NCBI GenBank assembly: GCA_032871835.1
Contig: CM065301.1
Location: 13,967,291-14,031,290, forward strand
Direction: 5' to 3'
Length of the DNA: 64,000 bases
Origin: Dipteronia dyeriana
Lineage: Eukaryota; Streptophyta; Magnoliopsida; Sapindales; Sapindaceae
This document shows, piece by piece, positions 57,725-64,000 of the stretch (within the stretch, counting starts at the first letter, position 1; each line of letters starts with the position of its first letter). The notes beneath the pieces were generated by a model. The model saw only the letters and a program-made list of their open reading frames with translations, was not told where the DNA came from and did no database searches. A program made the translations under genes and the position numbers.

Positions 57725-58940
57725 TTATTGGAGTTCATTTTGTTGTATTTATTTGCTTTATTTATTTGTTTATTTATTAAGAAAATTTGAAGTAGAATTT
57801 AGGCTTGCTTAATCCGAATTAAGAGTAGTTATAACGTATATGATCATGAAAGTAATATTAGGGATACGATTTCCGTGTTTGCTCTATGGTGTTGGGATGG
57901 CCTTGCCAAGCATCTGTTTCCTAATTTGAAATTTGTGAATTTCGTATCATGGGTATGAGATTGGTTTTTTGCTTCTTTTTGATGATATGATATCAAGTTT
58001 TGAGGTTTAATTGGTTCTTATAATCTTCGTAAGAGAATTGCATAGGAATGGGATGCCGTGTGAGGGACGTTGGGACTGTAAATCTGTAAGGACAAGCACA
58101 GCACATTGATCGTGGTAGTCTTATTCCCGTAGGTTTTTGATAATTCCTTGACAACACAAGTGGTTTAAAAACTATCTTTGAGCATTTAAGATATTAAATA
58201 TTATTAAGGTAATGCGGTGGAGGCTACCTTGACTTTTGCTTTTTAGGGACTTATCTTTTGGTTCTCAAACTTATGATGTGTTGAACTTGAAGTTTTTATT
58301 AATCTCATTTTGGCTCTAAATATGAGGATTGGAAACTTTAAGTGCTTAAGCTGAGGTAATTGAAATCTGGAGGATGAAATCGTAGCTAAAGTAAATTGGT
58401 GAACTTTTGGTGAAGTCCTTAGTGGTGATCATTTTTTTCCCCAATTCAAACTGATTTTTCCCTAAGATTATCAGAACACGGTGCTGATTGCTGACTGATA
58501 TTCCTTGTCTAGGGCTTAGTGTTGTCGAAGGTGAAAGCTGTTTTAAAGCTCCCACTCCTCCGAGTCTCAGCATTGTCTGAGGTGTAGCTGCCAAAAAGCA
58601 CTTGCCTGAGTGAAAAGAGGTTTTGGACATCTGAATTAACATTTGATTAATCACCCATGCAATAATTAAAGTAGGCATAACTATTAACTTTTATTACCAA
58701 TCTGTGATAATTAAAGTAGCCATAGCTATTAACTTTTATTGCAAATCTGTGTACAAATAAAGTACAATTAAAATAACATTGAAAGTATCAGTTGCATATA
58801 AAGGAGCCACATGAAGACATGCAACTTGATTGATCATGAAACTAGTAGAGTAGTAAAGTTGAATATATTGTCAAAATTTTAGTCTTTTGAAAAACTGCCA
58901 AATTGATTGTTATCGAATTAAATTTCATAGAAAGACCAGT
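57725..58940. other. Intergenic sequence
   Basis: No supported gene. The minus-strand frame 58346-58678 (110 residues) lacks any motif that I recognise. Confidence 0.4.
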
Positions 58941-58943
58941 CAA

Positions 58944-59025
58944 CCAAGGTGAAATGTGCAAAGTGCATCACCTTGGTACCATAGGCGCTCAATTTGGCAC
59001 AATAGGCGCTCAACTTGGCACCAAA
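58944..59025. repeat. Hairpin plus 21-bp tandem duplication
   Basis: CCAAGGTGA (58944-58952) and TCACCTTGG (58968-58976) are perfect inverted repeats around an inner TGCA...TGCA. Immediately right, AATAGGCGCTCAACTTGGCAC (58999 on) duplicates the preceding ATAGGCGCTCAATTTGGCAC. Confidence 0.7.
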
Positions 59026-59704
59026 AGTGAGTGTGTCATTGATATCACTTTGCCTTAAAGGTCCTAATATGATTTTTCAGTGCTTTACCTCACTGGAGTC
59101 CCTAGTGATTAGGTGGGTTATCTTGAGATCTTTCATCTTTGGTAAAAATGTCGATGATCCTGTTCTTCTAAGAATTACACCTGATAATTCAATAGTATCT
59201 ATATTCATCTGTACTTATAGGCATCGACTCTTGTTTTTTGGAACTTGGAATATGCATTACTAGTAGAGTATTGGCTATTTCATTAGTGCTCGCAGAAAGA
59301 AAAAGCCGCTTTGCTTGAAACTTGAATAATCTATATGTAATGGACTAATGGTCTATGTCTGCGGTCCAATTGAAACTTTACCAAGTGTCTTGGAAATCCA
59401 TTACTACTGAAATTTATCATTTTAACTGTTTTCAAACTGTTGTAATTCAGCTAATGCAGGTCAAGATCATCCCGTACTTAAGTTATCATATATATTATTT
59501 CTGGTTTCTGTTTGTTTCTTAGTTGCTGCTTTATCAACTTCTGTGTTAGAGAAGTCCTCCTGAGCTTGCCCAGAATGACGATGATTGGATCACCTTGCAT
59601 TAATCAAAATGGTCTGTGCTGTTTGATTCAATACTAGAAGCCAATTGATTTTTCATATCACGGGCAAGTATGTAACGAATAACTTATTGGTGCAAAGTTT
59701 GATT
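59026..59704. other. Intergenic sequence
   Basis: No coding region or structured repeat seen; the frame at 59015-59263 is unsupported. Confidence 0.4.
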
Positions 59705-60037
59705 AAGGGTGAGTTTGGGATTATTGTAGTATCAAGAATAATTACTACCAAGTGTTATAGGAACAATTATCCAACGTTAATGAAAAGTAGTTAAGAAAAC
59801 TGTTGTGATTATAAAAGGTTGTTTGTTTTTATTTAAGTTTTATTTTAAATTAAGTTATTTGTATAGTGCTGCAATTGAATTTGTGACACTTCATAGGGGT
59901 ATTTTGGATGCCCAAGTGAAACATTGATTATTAAAATCAGACTTTATAAAGTATACCGTTCCTACTTTCCAAATATATGCTATGGCGAAGCTTAAATTAT
60001 CAAATAATCACTCAAAGCATTTCACCAAACACATCTT
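59705..60037. mobile_element. Possible MITE
   Basis: AAGGGTGAGTTTGGGA (59705-59720) and the reverse complement of 60021-60037 (AAGATGTGTTTGGTGAA) match at about 12 of 16 positions and enclose ~330 bp of AT-rich non-coding DNA. GTGTGTTTGG-type ends are common in plant MITEs, but the arms are imperfect and I found no target duplication. Confidence 0.35.
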
Positions 60038-60379
60038 GATGTGGAAATTATAGAAAACTCTGATTTTAGCACTGAATAGTGAATGAACCGTAAGGGTGTT
60101 GCTTTCCTTGTAAGGAAGTCACAAGGATTTCAAGCGCAAATATGACGAGTGACATCTAGGATGCCAAATTCCCTTGCCCTTATTAATTTTTTCTCTTTTT
60201 CTTGAACATAGCCCGTCTATATTGTATTGTGAGATTATACAATGCCATGAATTCACAATATGCTTGGCAGGCCATGTACTTGTATAAGCGGTATTGCAAT
60301 TTGTTTTCTGCACCAAGCCATGAACTCACAATCAAGGAATTTAAAATCAATAGATATACTAATATATTCAACAATATAT

Positions 60380-62560
60380 TCATATTTTGAAGGGACCAAT
60401 ATCAAAACAGGAAAAATATCCAATATCCAACAAATATTCTACCGATTTCGAAATATCCATAAAAATCTTCCAATATTCTCGAAATATTGTGAATTTCACC
60501 TCAAGATCCAAGGATATTTTGCAAATTATTAAAAAAAAAACTTAAACACTTAATTATTCTTCAAATAATTTAGATCGAAAACTATTTTAGAAGAAGCATT
60601 AATAAATTTATAAAAAAATCCAAGACATTAGTCAATAGTGTCTTTTTTATAGTAAATTTTTTTATTCTTCTAACTCATCATTTGAATCCAAAGTATCAAT
60701 ATAGAGACAACATTGAAGATAATTTAGATCTTTCGAAACCGTAGATAGTGTCTATACATAATTAGACACCTTGAAGCTGTGGAGATTGCTAATTTTGGAA
60801 ATTAGGTAAGAAATTATAATTTACAATCGATTTTATAATTCCTATATTAAAACTTGTTTGCATGGGAGTATTGTGTCATATACTCATATTTATATATATT
60901 ATTTACATACTGATCTCATGTGTCATGAATGTAGCTCATATACTTAAAGGATGGAAATAAAAAATTTGGTAAACGAGCATCAGTGGAAGCTAGAAACAAA
61001 ATACAACCAGGTATATATGTTTTATTACAAAAATCTTTGTAATAATAATAAATAATAATATCATTAAAATGATATTCATACTTATAATGCTAAATAATTT
61101 CTATTGCAATTGATTGGTGTGTAATATATGGAAATTGTGCTCCATCATTGCATGCAATAACAGTTTGCATATTATCACAAACGGCATCATCTTTTGTCCG
61201 CGAAAGAAATTGGTGCATATTTGTTTTAATCCACACAAAACAAAGAATTGCCATGCCTATTCTAAGTTTGAACAACTTGTTTATTGTTACTATAATATGA
61301 AGCTAAAACTTAAAGATATGGCCGCTGAAAAAGATAAAATAGATGAAAATGATCTTTTATGGAATTACTTCAAGTAGTTGCTGAAGCAGTGGACGATAAT
61401 GAGAATCATATTTTTGATTGGGTTAGACCTATCTACTTGGATGATGATGAGGAAAATCTTGATCTATATATTGCTTCTCATGCTTAAGACTTGGGAATAA
61501 CCGTTAAAGAAGTGATCATAGAAGACTTTATGTATATCGTGGAATTACCGTTAGCAGCTCTTCAGATGACCAACATACCTCTGATGGAAATAGTTGAGGA
61601 AAAGATGATAGAGATGATGGGGATGGTAGAGATTAGAGAGGCGGTTGGGATTTTGGTGCAAGGGGTTAGGATGTTCATTTGGAAGTTGGGATGCTGGTGT
61701 AGACAAATTTAATCAAAATCATGGTAATTCTTTGACCACGACTCTTTCCTCACTAAGTATAGATATAGAAAATATTCTTTGGGTGATTCGCAAACAAGGT
61801 TAGGTTCCCATGTACAATATTATGGTAGTTATGGTGACTACAATGTATTTGATTATCCTTCACCACAAATGCCATATGCAATACCTTTGTATGCAGATTA
61901 GCAATATCCACCAAGTTAGGTAAATCCAAACTACCTAATTCATAGATCAGTTGGAAGATATCAAACAATATACATACGGTAAAATGAAAATGTATATTGT
62001 TTGATAACTACCTTGAAAACTATGCAAGCACATTTTCCAAGAAAAAATATTGTTCGAATCAAGATGAAAATGTATCGTATGTCTTTGAACCACCAAGGAA
62101 TTCATGTTGGTATTAAATTTCAAACCATGCAATGTACTATGTATGAATTATGAATTTATGATAAACTCATGATCATAGAACTATATTTTTTTATGATAAT
62201 TTTGTTTATTGAATATTTAATTTCTTTATATTGTATATAATATTGTAAAGTGAAATCGGATATTATTCTATTAAATATTTAATTTTAAAAATTATATACA
62301 TACTCTATCTATGTTATAATTTATAATAAGCTTATAACTATGTTAATTTATTGATAAAATATGATTATTTTAATGTATAATTATTTGTTTAAGATTGTCC
62401 TAAAGTTTTACAAAAAAAAATTCTAACTTTAATGCAAATATCCATTTTTTTTTTCAATTTTTGACAAAAGATCCATCGATATCAATATTATCCCCGAAAT
62501 ATCCATAAATTTGGAAGCTCGATATCGATATGGGATATGATATCAAATTCGAAGGTTGTT
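60380..62560 (+). mobile_element. hAT transposon remnant
   Basis: Both ends are rich in AATATC/GATATC phrases, and CGAAATATCCATAAA occurs near 60450 and again near 62497, in the same orientation. Between them a degraded transposase C-terminus lies at 61105-61920. Exact ends and target duplications could not be fixed. The rest is AT-rich and non-coding. Confidence 0.5.
61105..61920 (+). pseudogene. hAT transposase C-terminus with dimerisation domain, broken
   Basis: 61105-61250 reads IDWCVIYGNCAPSLHAIT, then ILSQTASSFVRERNW and LIHTKQR, the hAT C-terminal dimerisation domain. A frameshift near 61245 continues in 61114-61377 as CHAYSKFEQLVYCYYNMKLKLKDM. After a TAG stop the tail goes on (DNENHIFDWVRPIYLDDDEENLD, IASHA) to an acidic/Gly-Tyr-rich end near 61880 (YYGSYGDYNVFDY). 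The catalytic core and BED zinc finger are absent. It is a dead remnant. Confidence 0.75.
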
Positions 62561-63297
62561 TACTCAGATAGTGTAGTCTGGAAATAGGCTTTTCTATATT
62601 ATGGTATGTGTAGGCAGGCATGTAATTTTGTTTCTTAAGAATCACACGGATTTTACGATGAAAAAGAGATGTAGTTTATTGTGTAACACAAGCAGCCATA
62701 ATGGTATGTTTAGAAATGTTATTTGCAGGATTCGGTAACGTTTTCTAACTATCTCATAAAATAGTTCACTAATCTCATAAAAAAGTTCAATCCAATCCAA
62801 TCATGCACGCCAAATGCAGTCTAGTATGTATATATTATCCCTCGAGTTAAGGCTTGGGGGGAACTACGGCACTAATATAGATTATAACAAAAGCGGAGTG
62901 ACATAGGGAGTACAATGTGCTACTCCAAGTTTGTAATATGCGCTTATAGTGACAATGTCATGCTGGTTTCTATTGATGAGTATATCCCTGTACAAATGTT
63001 TGACATTACAAAATGAAACAAAACAATGTGTAATTTTATTTGATAATAAACTTATATACAACATCAATGGCTATTTAATATGAATTAGAGTTGTTATCCA
63101 CCAAGTTGGTCCTTTTTTCTAAATTTTCGGTGCTGTAATTATCATTTCCTGACTGATCATCTAAACTCAAGCTTATCACAATTTTTCTGTCATTGTACGT
63201 ATTTCTACTAAATAAGAAACCAGTGCCATGCATTCTTGATGTAGAATATAGTGAATACATGTAATAATGAAATTCTTATGGGTAAACGTATGTTTGT
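62561..63297. other. Intergenic sequence
   Basis: AT-rich; no gene seen. Repeated AATCCAATCC near 62770-62800 recalls the interior of the fold-back at 56403-56532. Confidence 0.4.
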
Positions 63298-63590
63298 CAC
63301 AACCAACATCCAATGCGGTTAAGTGTTAAAGATATTCATTCTCAATTTTAATCTTAGTTCTACAGGTGGTAGATAAAAAAATTGTATACTATGTGGTAAA
63401 AAAAATGTAAACATTTAACAATTGTTACTCACAACCAACATCCAATGCGGTTAAGTGTTATAGATATTCATTCTCAATTTTAATCGTAGTTCCAGAGGTG
63501 TTAAAATCGTAGTTCCAGTGGTGGTACATAAAAAAAATGTATACTACATGGTAAAAAAAAATGTAAACATTTAACATCTGTTACTCACAA
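63298..63590 (+). repeat. ~132-bp tandem duplication
   Basis: CACAACCAACATCCAATGCG starts at 63298 and again at 63430; the whole unit up to ..TTTAACA..TGTTACTCAC is repeated with ~5-8% difference. The second unit carries an extra ~25-base internal duplication (AATCGTAGTTCCAG twice). Confidence 0.85.
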
Positions 63591-64000
63591 ATAGAGATTG
63601 GCTTAAACAATCTACCCACTAAAATGTTTTACATGAAATCAATTTTTTACAATTCAAAAAAAAAATCAAAATTTTAAAAACAATGGTGGTTGAGATGACT
63701 AAAGTAGGAAGAAATGATAACAAATTATTATAGGTCAACACATGAAGGATAATAGGATATGATACCCCATTTTACAAAGACCTACAAACTTGTAAGCAAG
63801 CTCATTCCTATGATGTTGTTAGTGGGCAACCATAGTTGTAACTTTTTTGTGGTGTTGTTGAGAGAGAATTTTGAAGTAGGCCTTACTTTTTGGAGCTGTT
63901 TATGGATGGGCGTGGGGTCCAATAGGACGGGGAAGGGTCCTCTCGCCCTCACCTCCATTCCTCAACCCTTCCCGAACAACTTCCCCCAAAACCCATTTGG
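63591..64000. other. Right edge, no gene supported
   Basis: AT-rich, then GC-richer from 63900 (TGGGCGTGGGGTCCAATAGGACGG onward). The change in composition could mark the start of a gene that continues beyond the window, but no frame or signal supports one here. Confidence 0.35.

Noticed and set aside
58346..58678. 110-residue minus-strand ORF
   Set aside because: No motif recognised and no flanking signals; left as intergenic.
63900..64000. First exon of a gene leaving the window
   Set aside because: Only a rise in GC content; no start codon context, splice site or homology could be judged from 100 bases.

Overview
The window is nuclear DNA of a flowering plant, probably a eudicot. It is AT-rich, has typical plant TATA boxes and polyadenylation signals, and holds one germin-like protein gene, one senescence-regulator S40-like gene, and plant-specific transposon lineages (Athila, Tat, SIRE-like copia, CACTA/TNP2, hAT, a Mutator-like inverted-repeat element). 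Only two host genes can be supported: the germin-like protein at 779-1399 and the S40-like protein at 56968-57579. Nearly everything between them is a nest of transposable elements in different states of decay.

Layout. 1-1800: germin-like gene and a probable tRNA-derived SINE. 2021-5559: DNA transposon with ~85-90 bp terminal inverted repeats and a 21-bp minisatellite; a small LTR retrotransposon (2920-5465, minus strand) has inserted inside it, with matching 5-bp target duplications. 5921-7140: a fold-back element and a degenerate tandem array. 7731-20222: En/Spm (CACTA) material starting at a clear CACTACAAGAAAA end and carrying two successive broken TNP2 transposase regions plus a Transposase_24-like ORF, with LTR-derived and LINE-derived insertions. 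21727-22069: a MITE. About 22270-45775: a Tat-lineage Ty3/gypsy element on the minus strand (gag, PR, RT, RNase H, INT), with a spliced antisense ORF and tandem repeats near its 3' LTR. It is split by a complete Athila-lineage element (27403-40328, minus strand, 1.5-kb LTRs). 45776-54115: a copia/SIRE-like element on the plus strand that keeps gag and a post-pol type ORF but shows no pol; its 5' LTR is truncated exactly where the Tat element breaks off. 54116-55390: LTR relic. 55915-56270: eight copies of a 42-bp repeat, then a small fold-back element and the S40-like gene. 57725-64000: intergenic, with a hAT remnant, MITE-like sequence and a local tandem duplication.

None of the element ORFs is intact. 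Stops are numerous but often keep frame, and both integrases have a catalytic Asp changed to Asn, a pattern compatible with C-to-T decay of methylated DNA. The most interesting signals are: related post-pol ORFs in a Ty3 (Athila) and a Ty1 (copia) element; a spliced gene in antisense inside the Tat element; two TNP2 blocks back to back in one CACTA region; and two generations of nesting that can be ordered from target duplications. I saw no tRNA, rRNA, CRISPR or bacterial-type operon.
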